A stretch of 64,000 nucleotides of DNA, taken from positions 29,863 through 93,862 of the forward strand of contig NZ_JPUA01000049.1 in the NCBI RefSeq assembly GCF_002211105.1. The letters are read 5' to 3'. How positions within the stretch are numbered: position 1 is the first letter of the stretch; each line of letters opens with the position of its first letter. The stretch is from Halomonas campaniensis (GTDB lineage: Bacteria > Pseudomonadota > Gammaproteobacteria > Pseudomonadales > Halomonadaceae). The position numbers and the translations under genes are program-made. Positions 19,985 to 29,314 of this stretch are shown one piece after another. Under the pieces are notes generated by a model. It made no database searches. It was not told the origin of the DNA and was given only the letters and a program-made list of their open reading frames with translations.

Positions 19985-20500
19985 TTAGAAATTCGCAGTG
20001 GAGGTAAATAGGCCAACGCGCAGATCATTAGCCTGATAAATGTCGCGTCCGTCAACGGATACTGTGCCGTCGGCGATACCCAAGATAAGACGTCGGGTAA
20101 TAATACGCTTAATATTAATGCTATAGGTCACTTTTTGTGCATCCGGCAGAATCTGTCCGCTGAATTTCACCTCGCCGCAGCCAAGCGCCCGTCCGCGGCC
20201 AGGGTGGCCTAACCAGCCTAAATAGAACCCGACGAGTTGCCACATAGCGTCTAACCCTAAACAGCCAGGCATGACCGGGTCGCCAGGAAAGTGGCAATCA
20301 AAGAACCACAAGTCAGGCGTGATATCCAGCTCGGCGATCAGTTCGCCCTTGCCATGATCACCACCTTCTTCGTGGATGTGCTTGATGCGATCAAGCATCA
20401 GCATGTTAGGCGCCGGGAGCTGTGCATTGCCGGGGCCGAATAGCTCGCCGCGGGAGCAGGCCAGCAGTTCTTCGCGATCAAAGGAGTGTTGCTTGGTCAC
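19985..20500 (-). CDS. fabA: 3-hydroxydecanoyl-ACP dehydratase/isomerase (FabA)
   Basis: FabA dehydrates 3-hydroxydecanoyl-ACP and isomerises the product to the cis-3 form, the branch point for unsaturated fatty acids. The 171-residue length is standard. The active-site His is in [11 protein letters not shown] (about residue 70) and the Asp in LGLDAMWQ (about 84). The start is GTG at 20500 with only a weak GGAAC ribosome site; no better start is present. It is the first gene of the fabAB pair and is divergent from the PAS-GGDEF-EAL gene. Confidence 0.96.
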   Translation of the reverse strand: MTKQHSFDREELLACSRGELFGPGNAQLPAPNMLMLDRIKHIHEEGGDHGKGELIAELDITPDLWFFDCHFPGDPVMPGCLGLDAMWQLVGFYLGWLGHPGRGRALGCGEVKFSGQILPDAQKVTYSINIKRIITRRLILGIADGTVSVDGRDIYQANDLRVGLFTSTANF

Positions 20501-20781
20501 TGAATCGTTCCGAATATCAAATTGGTTGTGAGGCTAGTCTACTTCCCGAAACCGCTGAATGCACGTAACTGGCTATTTATCGCCCATTACTGGAGATTTT
20601 AGCGGATTGGCCGATAGGACTATAGTGGGCAGCTTGGCTCTGTTCACCGCCGATTATGCACAATAAATTTTCCAGTGCCGTAATATAGAGTATCCAAGTG
20701 TCTTATTAGGCGGCATGATCAGCATGGCACCTAACGCTAATTTTTATCTAGGTCAATTTGTATAGGGTATAGCGAATCGCC
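20501..20781. other. Divergent intergenic region fabA / PAS-GGDEF-EAL
   Basis: 281 bp with AT-rich stretches near both genes. I could not recognise a FabR or FadR operator. TATAGGGTATAG at about 20761-20772 lies just before the plus-strand gene and could be a -10 region, but its -35 is unclear. Confidence 0.3.
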
Positions 20782-22623
20782 ATGTGGCTTCCTGTTTCTC
20801 TCAATCGTCCGTTAGTTTGGGTCGCACTGACGGCGCTTCCAGCCTGTGTCTGGATACCTGATGCGATGCTACGCCTGGTGGCTGCCACGCTAGTTGCGCT
20901 AGGGCTTTGGGACGCCTGGAAACAAATGCGTCAGCAGCGGCTCCGTTTGCGCCTGTCGCAAGATACGTTGAGGCTCGCCAGTGATGCCATGGTGATTACC
21001 GATGCGCAAAATCGCGTGATAGTGGTTAACCCAGCATTTACCGAAATTACCGGCTACACCAGCCACGAAGTTCAGGGGTTAAAGCTGGAGACGCTGGCAG
21101 CCCCGCGCCACGACAAAACCTTTTACCAATCGTTTTGGAACACGCTGAAAAGTACCGGCCGCTGGGAAGGCGAAATGTGGAGCCGCCGCAAACACGGCGA
21201 TGAGTACCCCGAGTGGCTGAAAGTCCGTGCCGTGACTGATAAGCGCGGCAACATTACCCATTTTATTAATCTGTTTACCGACATTTCGGCACAAAAGGCC
21301 CGCGAGCGTGATCTTCGCCGTATCGGCTATGAAGACCCTCTCACTGGGTTGCCCAACCGCCGGCGCCTGCATGATCTGCTTGCCTCTCGGCTGCGCCATT
21401 TACGCGCCGGTGAGAGTCTGGATATGGCGCTGGTGGATATCGATGGGTTGAAGTCGGTGAACGATAGTCTGGGCGTAGAACAGGGCGACCGTCTGCTGGC
21501 CCGCTTTGCCCAGCGGTTAACCAGTTATGTGGCGGGGAGCGTGGTAGGGCGCCTGGGTGGCGATGAGTTTATGGTCATCCGCACCACCACCTTTGACGAT
21601 CACGACCAGTGGGTGGCCACCCTGCGTGAGCATATGAGCCGGCCCTTTGAAATCAACGACCACTCGCTGCGCTTAGGGTTGACGATTGGCAGCTGTCGCG
21701 TGCCCGAAGATGGTAACGACTCCGGCGTGCTGTTCCAGCGTTTGGAGTCGGCGCTATACAGCGCCAAACGGCTGGGGCGTAACTTAAGCCAGCGTTTCCG
21801 CCCGGCGTTGGATAAGCAGGATAACCCTCAACTGGCGCTGGTCAGTGATCTACGCGCCGCGCTTATTTCCGGTGACCAGTTGGAGCTGCATTATCAAACT
21901 CAGCATGAGCCTGGCAGCGGCGAGCTGGTCGGTATGGAGGCGCTGCTGCGTTGGCGCCATCCCAAGGATGGGATGATTTCCCCAGGCGACTTTATTCCGC
22001 TAGCCGAGCGGCACGGGCTAATGAGCCAACTGGGGGCCTGGGTGATCGAAAAAGCGTGTGCCCAGCAGGCGCACTGGCGTAATAGCGCTATGCCCAAGCT
22101 GACGATTTGGGTCAATATTTCGGCGCTACAGCTGTTTCAAGGCGATCTGGAGAGCCAACTGACCACTTGCCTAAAGCGCTACCAGTTGAAGCCTTCGCAA
22201 ATTGGTTTAGAGCTGACGGAGTCGGTGTTACTTGACGAGCGTGCGGGCGATATGGGGCCACGGCTGCAGGCGCTGCGTGACCAAGGCTTTGCGATTGCCA
22301 TCGACGATTTCGGTACCGGCTATTCGTCCCTTGGCTATTTGAAGCGCTTACCGGTGGACAAAATAAAACTCGACCGGGCGTTCATTAAAGAGTTGCCACA
22401 CGATCAGGCGGACGCCTCTATCGTTAAGGCGGTATTGGCGATGGCAGAAGGCATGGGGCTAGGGGTAATTGCTGAAGGTGTTGAAACCAAAGAGCAGTGT
22501 CAGTTCTTGGTCAAGGCCGGCTGCACGTCCGTCCAGGGGTTCTACTTTGCCCGGCCGCTTGCCGCTGCTGAGTTGGAAAAACGCCTGGTGCCCGCGCCAG
22601 CCATTGTTCCCTCTGCTTCTTAG
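20782..22623 (+). CDS. PAS-GGDEF-EAL cyclic-di-GMP enzyme
   Basis: The 613-residue protein has one or two N-terminal membrane helices (about 10-48), a PAS domain (about 60-175, DAMVITDAQNRVIVVNPAF), a GGDEF domain (about 180-345, GRLGGDEF intact) and an EAL domain (about 360-605). The EAL domain keeps MEALLRW, the Glu in ELTESVLL, the IDDFGTGYSS loop and AEGVET, so phosphodiesterase activity is likely; the GGDEF motif is also complete. Net activity cannot be judged from sequence. No strong ribosome site is visible before the ATG. It converges with the DUF2878 gene, 7 bp apart. Confidence 0.9.
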   Translation: MWLPVSLNRPLVWVALTALPACVWIPDAMLRLVAATLVALGLWDAWKQMRQQRLRLRLSQDTLRLASDAMVITDAQNRVIVVNPAFTEITGYTSHEVQGLKLETLAAPRHDKTFYQSFWNTLKSTGRWEGEMWSRRKHGDEYPEWLKVRAVTDKRGNITHFINLFTDISAQKARERDLRRIGYEDPLTGLPNRRRLHDLLASRLRHLRAGESLDMALVDIDGLKSVNDSLGVEQGDRLLARFAQRLTSYVAGSVVGRLGGDEFMVIRTTTFDDHDQWVATLREHMSRPFEINDHSLRLGLTIGSCRVPEDGNDSGVLFQRLESALYSAKRLGRNLSQRFRPALDKQDNPQLALVSDLRAALISGDQLELHYQTQHEPGSGELVGMEALLRWRHPKDGMISPGDFIPLAERHGLMSQLGAWVIEKACAQQAHWRNSAMPKLTIWVNISALQLFQGDLESQLTTCLKRYQLKPSQIGLELTESVLLDERAGDMGPRLQALRDQGFAIAIDDFGTGYSSLGYLKRLPVDKIKLDRAFIKELPHDQADASIVKAVLAMAEGMGLGVIAEGVETKEQCQFLVKAGCTSVQGFYFARPLAAAELEKRLVPAPAIVPSAS

Positions 22624-22630
22624 CAGAAAA

Positions 22631-23125
22631 TCAGGTGCGGTAAAAACGGCTAATGCCCACACAGAGCATTGCCCACACAAGCGCCTGGACGGGGAGTAAC
22701 CAGGCAGCAAGGGTCACCTCTGCCAGGAGCGCACCACCGTAATAAGAGAGAGGGCCGCTAATGGCGCCGCACAGCGCGGCTAGCAGCGGGTAACGCCACA
22801 GCCAGGCAAGCGAGTGATAGACCAGGGTTGCAAACAGCGGCCAAAGCATCCACAGCCACAGTGGTAGCAGCCCCAACACCAGCGTTTGATCGTTAAAATT
22901 GAAGCCCCCCAGCAGCTGCAAACCACCGTCAATGGCCAGTCCCAGTAGCGCAAATCCAGCGATAAAACGCCACTCGCCGGGCCGTGCGCAGCGCCACAGG
23001 TGCCAAGCGAGCAGGCTGCTGCCAGCCACCGCAGCAACCCACGAACCGCCTAAGACGCACAATAACCATCCGGCTTCGAAACGTAGTGCATTCAACACCA
23101 GTGCCTGCCACTTGGGGGTTGCCAT
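22631..23125 (-). CDS. DUF2878 membrane protein
   Basis: A 164-residue, very hydrophobic protein with about five or six predicted helices and many Trp and Leu residues; it resembles the DUF2878 family. The family has no assigned reaction, but it recurs beside CFA-type methyltransferases and DUF1365 in photo-oxidative stress clusters. Its ATG directly abuts the stop of the CFA-type gene (TAAATG), so it is probably translated by coupling. Last gene of the minus-strand light cluster. Confidence 0.75.
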   Translation of the reverse strand: MATPKWQALVLNALRFEAGWLLCVLGGSWVAAVAGSSLLAWHLWRCARPGEWRFIAGFALLGLAIDGGLQLLGGFNFNDQTLVLGLLPLWLWMLWPLFATLVYHSLAWLWRYPLLAALCGAISGPLSYYGGALLAEVTLAAWLLPVQALVWAMLCVGISRFYRT

Positions 23126-24394
23126 TTAGAGCGCGCCGGTAAGCGGAATGGGTTTTGCCGCGGGCTTGGCCAGCAGTAGGTGGCAGGTGCCAATGGAGCG
23201 CTCGATAAAGCCGCCCTCGCAGTAGCACAGGTAGTAACGCCACATGCGGATAAAGCGCTCGTCGTAGCCCAGTGCTCTCACCTGTTCCAGACTGGCTTCA
23301 AAGCGGTGGCGCCACTCGCGCAGGGTGCGTGCGTAATGCGGGCCAATTTCATCCAGCGCGACGATGTTTAGCGACGTTTTACGCATAACGCTGGTTAACA
23401 TGGCGTGGTGCGAGGGCAGAAAGCCGCCTGGAAAAATGTAGCGCTTGATAAAATCCATATCGCGCTTAGCCTCTTCAAAGCGCTGATCACGAATGGTGAT
23501 GGCTTGCAGCATGGCCTGCCCATCGTCGGTCAGCAGGCTATCCAGTTTGTTGAGGTAGGTATCGAGATACTGATGCCCCACCGCCTCAATCATCTCCACC
23601 GAAATAAGCCGGTCATAGTGGCCTGTCAATTGACGATAATCCTGCTTGAGCAGAGTGATTCTGTCCTCCAGCCCCTCTTCCTTGATGCGCTTAGCGGTAT
23701 GTGCGTGCTGCTCATCAGAAATGGTCGTGGTAGTGACACGACAACCACGAGTTTTCGCCGCATGAATCGCCAGCCCACCCCAGCCGGTGCCAATCTCTAG
23801 CAGGTGATGTGCTGGCTGTACGTCGAGCTTTTCCAGCATCAAATCGAGCTTATAGGTAGAGGCCTCTTCCAGACTGGCTTCCGGGTAGGGAAACACGGCG
23901 CTTGAATACATCCAGTGGTGGCGATCTAAAAACGTCGAAAACAGGTCGTTGCCGATATCGTAGTGGGCGGCAATATTGCGTTTCGAGCCGCTTAGACTGT
24001 TGCGCTGAAAGCGGTAGGCGGCGCCCAGTAACCAGCGGGCAAAACGTGCACTGCCGTTCTCCATTTTCGTATTCACCTGCTCTAGGTTAGCGGCGAACAG
24101 GCGCACCAGGGCGACCAGATCGTCAGCGTCCCAATCGCCCTCCATGTACGATTCGGCAGCCCCCACGGTGCCGCCAAAGGCGAGGCGCTTCCAGGCGCGG
24201 GAGTGGCGGATCACCACGGTCACTTGCAGCGGGCCTTGTTGTCCTAAGTGATGGCACTGATTGCCCTCAATCAGGGTGATGCGACCACCCTGGAAGGCGT
24301 CCAACTGGGCCATCAGACGTGGTTTTAGCCACTTGGTTAAGCGGTCTTGGGCAACCGGTTGAAGGTTGGGGGGCTTGGAACGCAGGGTCGTCAC
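23126..24394 (-). CDS. Cyclopropane-fatty-acid-synthase-type SAM methyltransferase
   Basis: Members add a methylene or methyl group from S-adenosylmethionine to double bonds of phospholipid acyl chains. The 422-residue protein has an N-terminal helical domain, then a SAM-binding fold with LLEIGTGWGGLAIHAA near residue 195, the HYDIGNDLF segment before it, and the later VEMIEAVG. The start is GTG at 24394 with AAGGAG, overlapping the DUF1365 stop by 4 nt. In this neighbourhood it may be the UfaM-type methylase of light-response operons rather than housekeeping Cfa; sequence alone does not decide this. Confidence 0.88.
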   Translation of the reverse strand: MTTLRSKPPNLQPVAQDRLTKWLKPRLMAQLDAFQGGRITLIEGNQCHHLGQQGPLQVTVVIRHSRAWKRLAFGGTVGAAESYMEGDWDADDLVALVRLFAANLEQVNTKMENGSARFARWLLGAAYRFQRNSLSGSKRNIAAHYDIGNDLFSTFLDRHHWMYSSAVFPYPEASLEEASTYKLDLMLEKLDVQPAHHLLEIGTGWGGLAIHAAKTRGCRVTTTTISDEQHAHTAKRIKEEGLEDRITLLKQDYRQLTGHYDRLISVEMIEAVGHQYLDTYLNKLDSLLTDDGQAMLQAITIRDQRFEEAKRDMDFIKRYIFPGGFLPSHHAMLTSVMRKTSLNIVALDEIGPHYARTLREWRHRFEASLEQVRALGYDERFIRMWRYYLCYCEGGFIERSIGTCHLLLAKPAAKPIPLTGAL

Positions 24395-25188
24395 TCTGAG
24401 GTCTCCTTGCGCTTGGGGTGGTTATAAACGGGGACGCGCTTAAGCCACAAACGAAGCGCCTCAAAATGAATGCCCGCAATGGTTTTCAGGCTCATCCATG
24501 GCTGGCGAACCAAGGCTTTCAGCATCGCACCGCGGGTAGCGGGAGAGGCGTCAAGGGTTAAGGTGGCATCAAAGTGGCACTGCTGATCCTGCCAGTTTTC
24601 CATATGCAGGAAGAGCTTTTCGCCGGGGGCGTTAAATTTCCAGCGGTAGCTCATCTCCATGGGGTTGAACGGCGAGACGTGGAGGTCTTTATCGAAATGC
24701 GCCTGGTGGCTATGGCGTGAGGGATCCACCGCGCTGGCGTAGCAGGTACGCTCACGCCAGGGCATGTTGGTGACCTCACTTAATACGGCTGTCAGTCGCC
24801 CCAGATGGTCGTAGGCGTAGTAGACGGAAATCGGGTTAAACATGCAGCCCAGCGTGCGCAGCTGGGTAAGCACGCAGATACGGCCATTAGGTGCACTGCC
24901 CAATTGCCGAATAAGCTCTTCGCGCACGGCGGTTTTTAGCGGGCGATCAACCGGGCCCAGATAGTCTTCGCGGCGAAAGCGCGCCAGCGCAGGGCGACGG
25001 GCACTAAAGCCGGGCACCTTATCAAACAGCTCTGGTAACTCATCCAGATCCAGCCACGCCATCCACAGCTGGTAACTAAAGGTGTGGGATTTGGGCGTAA
25101 AACGTCGGTGGCGCAGGGTGCCACGATAAATACGCGAGCGCGGCTGAGTTGTGATTCCAGCGGCTATCTCACTCATCATGCTCGTCAT
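24391..25188 (-). CDS. DUF1365 family protein
   Basis: A 265-residue protein of the DUF1365 family, recognised from conserved segments such as RRFTPKSHTFSYQLWM, FNPISVYYAYD and HVSPFNPME. The biochemical role is unknown; genes of this family sit with CFA-type methyltransferases and FAD oxidoreductases in many proteobacteria, and in Rhodobacter one belongs to the singlet-oxygen RpoE regulon. Its start overlaps the preceding stop by 1 nt and its stop overlaps the next start by 4 nt, so the three gene products are likely made together. Confidence 0.85.
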   Translation of the reverse strand: MTSMMSEIAAGITTQPRSRIYRGTLRHRRFTPKSHTFSYQLWMAWLDLDELPELFDKVPGFSARRPALARFRREDYLGPVDRPLKTAVREELIRQLGSAPNGRICVLTQLRTLGCMFNPISVYYAYDHLGRLTAVLSEVTNMPWRERTCYASAVDPSRHSHQAHFDKDLHVSPFNPMEMSYRWKFNAPGEKLFLHMENWQDQQCHFDATLTLDASPATRGAMLKALVRQPWMSLKTIAGIHFEALRLWLKRVPVYNHPKRKETSE

Positions 25189-26555
25189 TACCCTAGCCCC
25201 TCAACGCCCTGGGGCGTTAGCAATTCATGGGCAGGCAACGCCGATGGCTGGCTGGGCGGTGAGGCCGCCTCATCACAGCCCAGTGCCTGCGCCACCCGCA
25301 GCGCGCTCCACACGCCATCTTCGTGGAAACCGTTACGCCAATAGGCGCCGCAAAAGTGGGTGCGATAAGCCGTTGAGGATATTTCTGCGTGTCGCCCCTG
25401 GGCCGCCTGACCTGCCAAAGTGAATTGGGGGTGCGCGTAGGTATAGCGACCAAGCACCTTGTTTGGATCAATGCTGGCGCTGTCGTTCAGGGTCACGCAA
25501 AACGTCGTGTCGCTCTCTATCCGCTGGAGAATGTTCATGTCGTAAGTGACCGAGACCCGTGCTTCACTATCGCGCTGATCCAGGCGGTAGTTCCAACTCG
25601 CCCAGGCGCGCTGGCGGCGCGGCAACAGGGCGGTATCGGTGTGTAGCACCACCTCGTTATCCTGGTACGGCATGGCGCCAAGAATCTCCTGCTCGGCGCT
25701 ACTGGCGTCGCCCAGCATGGCGAGTGCCTGGTCGGCGTGGCAGGCGAGCACCACCTGGTCAAAGCGCTGGGTGCCGGAAGGTGTGGTGATAACAACGCCC
25801 GTGCTGTCGCGGGTAATCCGGGTGACCGGTGTATTGAGATGAATGCGCGACGCATAAGGCGCCGTTAGGCTAGGAATATAGCTTTTGGAGCCGCCCACCA
25901 GGGTGTACCACTGGGGCCTGTGGTTGACCGATAACAGGCCGTGATTGCGAAAAAAACGCACAAAAAACGCCAGCGGGAAGGCGCGTAAATCGCTAATGCT
26001 GGCCGACCAAATGGCAGCTCCCATAGGCAGTAAGTAGCGCTGCTGAAAATCGCGATTGTAGTGGTGGCGATCCAGGTACTCTCCCAGCGTCATATTGTCG
26101 GGCAGCTGTTGGCTTTCAAGGGCTTTGGTGGCCTGCTTGTTAAAGCGCAGAATGTCGCCCAGCAGGCTGTAAAAAGAGGGATTAAATAAATTGCGTCGCT
26201 GGGCAAACAGCGAGCCCAAGGTATGTCCGTTGTACTCAAAGTCCCGCGCTGTCTCGTGTACCGAGAAGCTCATTTCGGTGGCTTGTGAGGCGACGCCCAG
26301 AGTGGCCATCAAGCGCTGAAAGTGCGGATAGGTCCAGTCGTTAAAGACAATAAAGCCGGTATCGATAGCGTAGGAGTGCCCCGCAACGTTCACGTCCATG
26401 GTGGCAGTGTGTCCACCCAAGCGTGAAGCCGCCTCAAACAGGGTGACTTCATGCTGGGCGGAGAGGTACCAGCCGGCGGCCATGCCGCTGATGCCGCTAC
26501 CGATAATGGCAATACGCTGTGATGGCCCAACGTTTGATGATACCGGAGCGCTCAT
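25188..26555 (-). CDS. FAD-dependent oxidoreductase (amine-oxidase fold, COG2907 type)
   Basis: A 455-residue flavoprotein with an N-terminal dinucleotide-binding motif IAIIGSGISGMAAGW and the following VTLFEAASRLGGHT typical of the amine-oxidase/phytoene-desaturase fold. The substrate is unknown; its steady partnership with DUF1365 and CFA-type enzymes suggests modification of fatty acyl chains. The ATG overlaps the SDR stop by 4 nt (ATGA) and has AGGAG upstream. Confidence 0.87.
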   Translation of the reverse strand: MSAPVSSNVGPSQRIAIIGSGISGMAAGWYLSAQHEVTLFEAASRLGGHTATMDVNVAGHSYAIDTGFIVFNDWTYPHFQRLMATLGVASQATEMSFSVHETARDFEYNGHTLGSLFAQRRNLFNPSFYSLLGDILRFNKQATKALESQQLPDNMTLGEYLDRHHYNRDFQQRYLLPMGAAIWSASISDLRAFPLAFFVRFFRNHGLLSVNHRPQWYTLVGGSKSYIPSLTAPYASRIHLNTPVTRITRDSTGVVITTPSGTQRFDQVVLACHADQALAMLGDASSAEQEILGAMPYQDNEVVLHTDTALLPRRQRAWASWNYRLDQRDSEARVSVTYDMNILQRIESDTTFCVTLNDSASIDPNKVLGRYTYAHPQFTLAGQAAQGRHAEISSTAYRTHFCGAYWRNGFHEDGVWSALRVAQALGCDEAASPPSQPSALPAHELLTPQGVEGLG

Positions 26556-27337
26556 GATGACTCCTGCTGGGTGCGGGTCATGCGCAGGCCAATCTGACGG
26601 CGCAGAGCGGGGGGTAAAATGCCCAACAATTTGACCAGATAGGTAAAACGGCGTGGGAAGTGGATATCCAGCCGACCCTTCACCAGCCCTGCGATAATGG
26701 CATTGGCTGCTTGCTCTGCCGTCACCTGCAATGGCATGGGAAAATCGTTGCGATCGGTGAGCGGCGTTTTCACAAAGCCGGGATGAATCAGGCTGACATC
26801 TATCCCTTCCTGATCAAGGTCTAAGCGCAGTGACTCCAAAAAGTAACTTACCGCAGCCTTGGATGCCCCGTAGGCTTCAGCGCGGGGGAGGGGCAAATAG
26901 GCCGAAGCACTGGAAGTGGCTGCTAGTCGGGCAGGCAGGCCCTCTTGGCGCGCCACGCGCAGCAGCGGCAGTGCGGCTTCGACACCGTACAAAGTGCCAA
27001 ATAGATTGGGTCTAAACACCCGCTCAACTAAATCCATATCGAACTGCTGAGCGTTCAGGTACTCGCAGGTGCCGGCGTTAAAGAGGGCCAAATTTAACGC
27101 GCCGAGCTGCTCACGGATGTCGTTACCCGCTTTGAGCACTGCTTGACGATCGCTGATGTCCAGCGGTAGAGGATGAGCATTAGGGTGCCCCTGGCACAGC
27201 GCTTCGAGTGATTCAGCGCTGCGTGCGCTAAGCACCACCTGGTGGCCCTGGGCGATGAGCTTACGCGCCAGGGCCTCGCCAATCCCCGAGGTGGCACCGG
27301 TTAACCAGATACGTTGGGGCGTTTTCCAGGTGCTCAT
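26552..27337 (-). CDS. Short-chain dehydrogenase/reductase
   Basis: A classical SDR of 261 residues. The NAD(P) motif TGATSGIGEA lies near residue 13 and the catalytic Ser and Tyr-x-x-x-Lys are present (ATSSASAY ... YGASK, around 140-160). The start at 27337 has AGGAGAGG upstream; an ATG five codons earlier is less well placed. A hydrophobic C-terminal segment (FTYLVKLLGILPPALRR) may touch the membrane. Substrate unknown; SDRs also occur in other photo-oxidative stress operons. Confidence 0.88.
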   Translation of the reverse strand: MSTWKTPQRIWLTGATSGIGEALARKLIAQGHQVVLSARSAESLEALCQGHPNAHPLPLDISDRQAVLKAGNDIREQLGALNLALFNAGTCEYLNAQQFDMDLVERVFRPNLFGTLYGVEAALPLLRVARQEGLPARLAATSSASAYLPLPRAEAYGASKAAVSYFLESLRLDLDQEGIDVSLIHPGFVKTPLTDRNDFPMPLQVTAEQAANAIIAGLVKGRLDIHFPRRFTYLVKLLGILPPALRRQIGLRMTRTQQESS

Positions 27338-27353
27338 CAAACCTCTCCTCATC

Positions 27354-27785
27354 CTAAGCCAAGCGTTTTTTTAACCAGCGAATGGCGCTGCCCATCAGTG
27401 GTAACTGTTCGTAGAGCATGGCGCCCGCATCGAAGTAGTCGCGATGGCGCTGAACGCGTCCGTCTTCAGCAAACATCAGCGCACTACAGCCCTCAACCTC
27501 TACCGGTTTACCCCCTGCCAAACGCGGGTGGATAAACGTCATGGTCCAGGTAACGAACGCTTGCTGGCCCTGCAACTGCTTAGCGTGATAACGGAATTGG
27601 CACTGCTCAACATTTTCATACAGGGTTGAAAAGTAGCGCGCTAACGCTTCGCGGCCTGCGATCTTATGCAACGGGTCGCTAAAAACAATATCTTCAGTAT
27701 ATACCTCGTATAGCTTTTCTGTACAGGTATTGTCTAGTTTATTGAAAAAGGCGCAGAACGCCTCTAACGCCGCAGGCTCAGCCAT
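27354..27785 (-). CDS. NTF2-like (SnoaL-type) protein
   Basis: A 143-residue protein with the cone-shaped NTF2-like pattern: an N-terminal helix, DIVFSDPLHKIAGREALARYF, a run of strands and C-terminal RVQRHRDYFDAG. Such proteins act as small isomerases, hydrolases or binding proteins. AGGAG sits 6 nt before the ATG at 27785; a GTG one codon earlier is too close. It lies 16 nt before the SDR gene and 33 nt after phrB, and belongs to the same minus-strand transcript. Exact activity unknown. Confidence 0.8.
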   Translation of the reverse strand: MAEPAALEAFCAFFNKLDNTCTEKLYEVYTEDIVFSDPLHKIAGREALARYFSTLYENVEQCQFRYHAKQLQGQQAFVTWTMTFIHPRLAGGKPVEVEGCSALMFAEDGRVQRHRDYFDAGAMLYEQLPLMGSAIRWLKKRLA

Positions 27786-27818
27786 CACGGTCTCCTTTAG
27801 CAGTGGCTAACAATAGAT

Positions 27819-29231
27819 TTATTTAGACAGCGACTTAAACGCTTCTAAGGCGCGCTGGCGAGCCGCTTTATGATCCACAATCGGCGCTGGGTAAGCGACG
27901 TCGCTAAGCAGATCCTGGGGCGGTGCATGGCGTGCTTTTGCGGGCAGGTGGGCCAGTTCAGGCAGCCAGTGGGCAATAAACTCACCTTCAGCATCAAAGC
28001 GAGTGGATTGGGTGGTGGGATTAAAAATGCGGAAGTAAGGGGCGGCATCGGTGCCCGTTGAGGCTGCCCACTGCCAGCCGCCGTTGTTGGCGCAGAATTC
28101 ACCGTCAACCAAGTGGTGCATAAAAAAGGCTTCGCCGCGCCGCCAGTCAATCAGCAGGTGCTTACTTAAAAACATTGCCGTGATCATACGCAGCCGGTTG
28201 TGCATCCAGCCGGTAGTGACTAACTGGCGCATGGCAGCATCCACGATAGGGTAGCCCGTTCGCCCCTCACACCAGGCTTGAAAGCCTTTATCATCGTCGC
28301 GCCAGGCTAACTGCTTGGTGTGTTCCTGGAAGGGTTGGTAGCGACACACCTGGGGAAAGCCTACCGCAACGTGCTGATAAAACTCCCGCCAGATCAGTTC
28401 GTTGACCCAGGTGGTAAGGCCGATATCGCCATCGGCCAGGTGACCGCCGTTTTCGCTCATCACCGCTTGTAGACATTGGCGATAGGAGATCATGCCTAAC
28501 GCCAGATAGGGCGATAGTTCGCTGGTGCCACGTACCTTCGGCAGGTCGCGCTGGGCGTTATAGTGACGGCCACGAAAGCGTAAAAAGCGTGCCAGGTTAT
28601 CTGCCGCGGCGTTCTCTCCGGCAGGCCATAGCCGCCCATCGACAGGGGCGCTTGCAAGTTCGGGCAGGGCAGGCAGCGGGTCGCTTTTAATATTCAGCGC
28701 TGCTTGTACCTGTGGCGTCGCGCGCAGCGCTAACTGGTCGGCGCTGACCTGCTTGTGCCACGCCTTGGCGAACGGCGTAAATACCCCGTAGTAGTCGCCT
28801 TTGCCGGTTAGCAGGCTGCCGGGGGCAAAAGCCACGCCATCATGGTAGCCGTGGGCGGCAATCCCGGCCTGCTTAAAGGCGGCCTGCACAGCCTGATCGC
28901 GGTGGCGCTCATTGAGCGCGTATTCATAATTGAAGTGCAACTGCTCAACGCTATATTCGCGAGCGACCTCAAGCAGTGTCTCTGGCGCCTGGTCATAGCG
29001 TTCAATATCGCGATGCAGCAGCGGGATATTCAAACCGCTGAGGGCTGTTTGGACGGCGGTAACACCCCGCGCCCAAAAATCCAGCTTATTGGCGCCATGC
29101 CCGTGATCCTGCCACTGGGGAATGCTGCGCAAAAATACCGCTATCACAGGCCCCTTTGCGGCGGCGGCAGCAAGGGCGCTGTTGTCGTCAATACGCAGAT
29201 CGCTGCGCAACCAAACCAACTGACGTTTCAT
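27819..29231 (-). CDS. phrB: Deoxyribodipyrimidine photolyase (class I CPD type)
   Basis: Uses light to split UV-induced cyclobutane pyrimidine dimers. The 470-residue length matches E. coli PhrB (472). Residues 1-130 form the antenna-binding domain (LVWLRSDLRIDDNSAL). The FAD domain has NELIWREFYQH near 275 and the run TGYPIVDAAMRQL, MHNRLRMITAMFLSKHLLIDWR and NNGGWQWAASTGTDAAPYF, all strongly conserved. AGGAGAGG precedes the ATG. An intrinsic terminator lies between the regulator gene and this start, leaving about 31 nt of leader. Confidence 0.96.
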   Translation of the reverse strand: MKRQLVWLRSDLRIDDNSALAAAAAKGPVIAVFLRSIPQWQDHGHGANKLDFWARGVTAVQTALSGLNIPLLHRDIERYDQAPETLLEVAREYSVEQLHFNYEYALNERHRDQAVQAAFKQAGIAAHGYHDGVAFAPGSLLTGKGDYYGVFTPFAKAWHKQVSADQLALRATPQVQAALNIKSDPLPALPELASAPVDGRLWPAGENAAADNLARFLRFRGRHYNAQRDLPKVRGTSELSPYLALGMISYRQCLQAVMSENGGHLADGDIGLTTWVNELIWREFYQHVAVGFPQVCRYQPFQEHTKQLAWRDDDKGFQAWCEGRTGYPIVDAAMRQLVTTGWMHNRLRMITAMFLSKHLLIDWRRGEAFFMHHLVDGEFCANNGGWQWAASTGTDAAPYFRIFNPTTQSTRFDAEGEFIAHWLPELAHLPAKARHAPPQDLLSDVAYPAPIVDHKAARQRALEAFKSLSK

Positions 29232-29262
29232 AGGCTTCCTCTCCTAGGGGCTCCTGCAGCAC

Positions 29263-29297
29263 AAAAAAATGGCCGGTCGCCGGAGGGCGAACGGCCA
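29263..29297 (-). terminator. Intrinsic terminator between the LitR-like gene and phrB
   Basis: On the minus strand: TGGCCG, one mismatch, TCGCC, a 4-nt loop, GGCGA, mismatch, CGGCCA, then seven T. It lies 18 nt after the regulator stop and about 31 nt before the phrB ATG, so transcripts from the regulator promoter must read through it to reach phrB and the rest of the cluster. Confidence 0.8.
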
Positions 29298-29314
29298 GGA
29301 TAAAAGCGCGCTGG

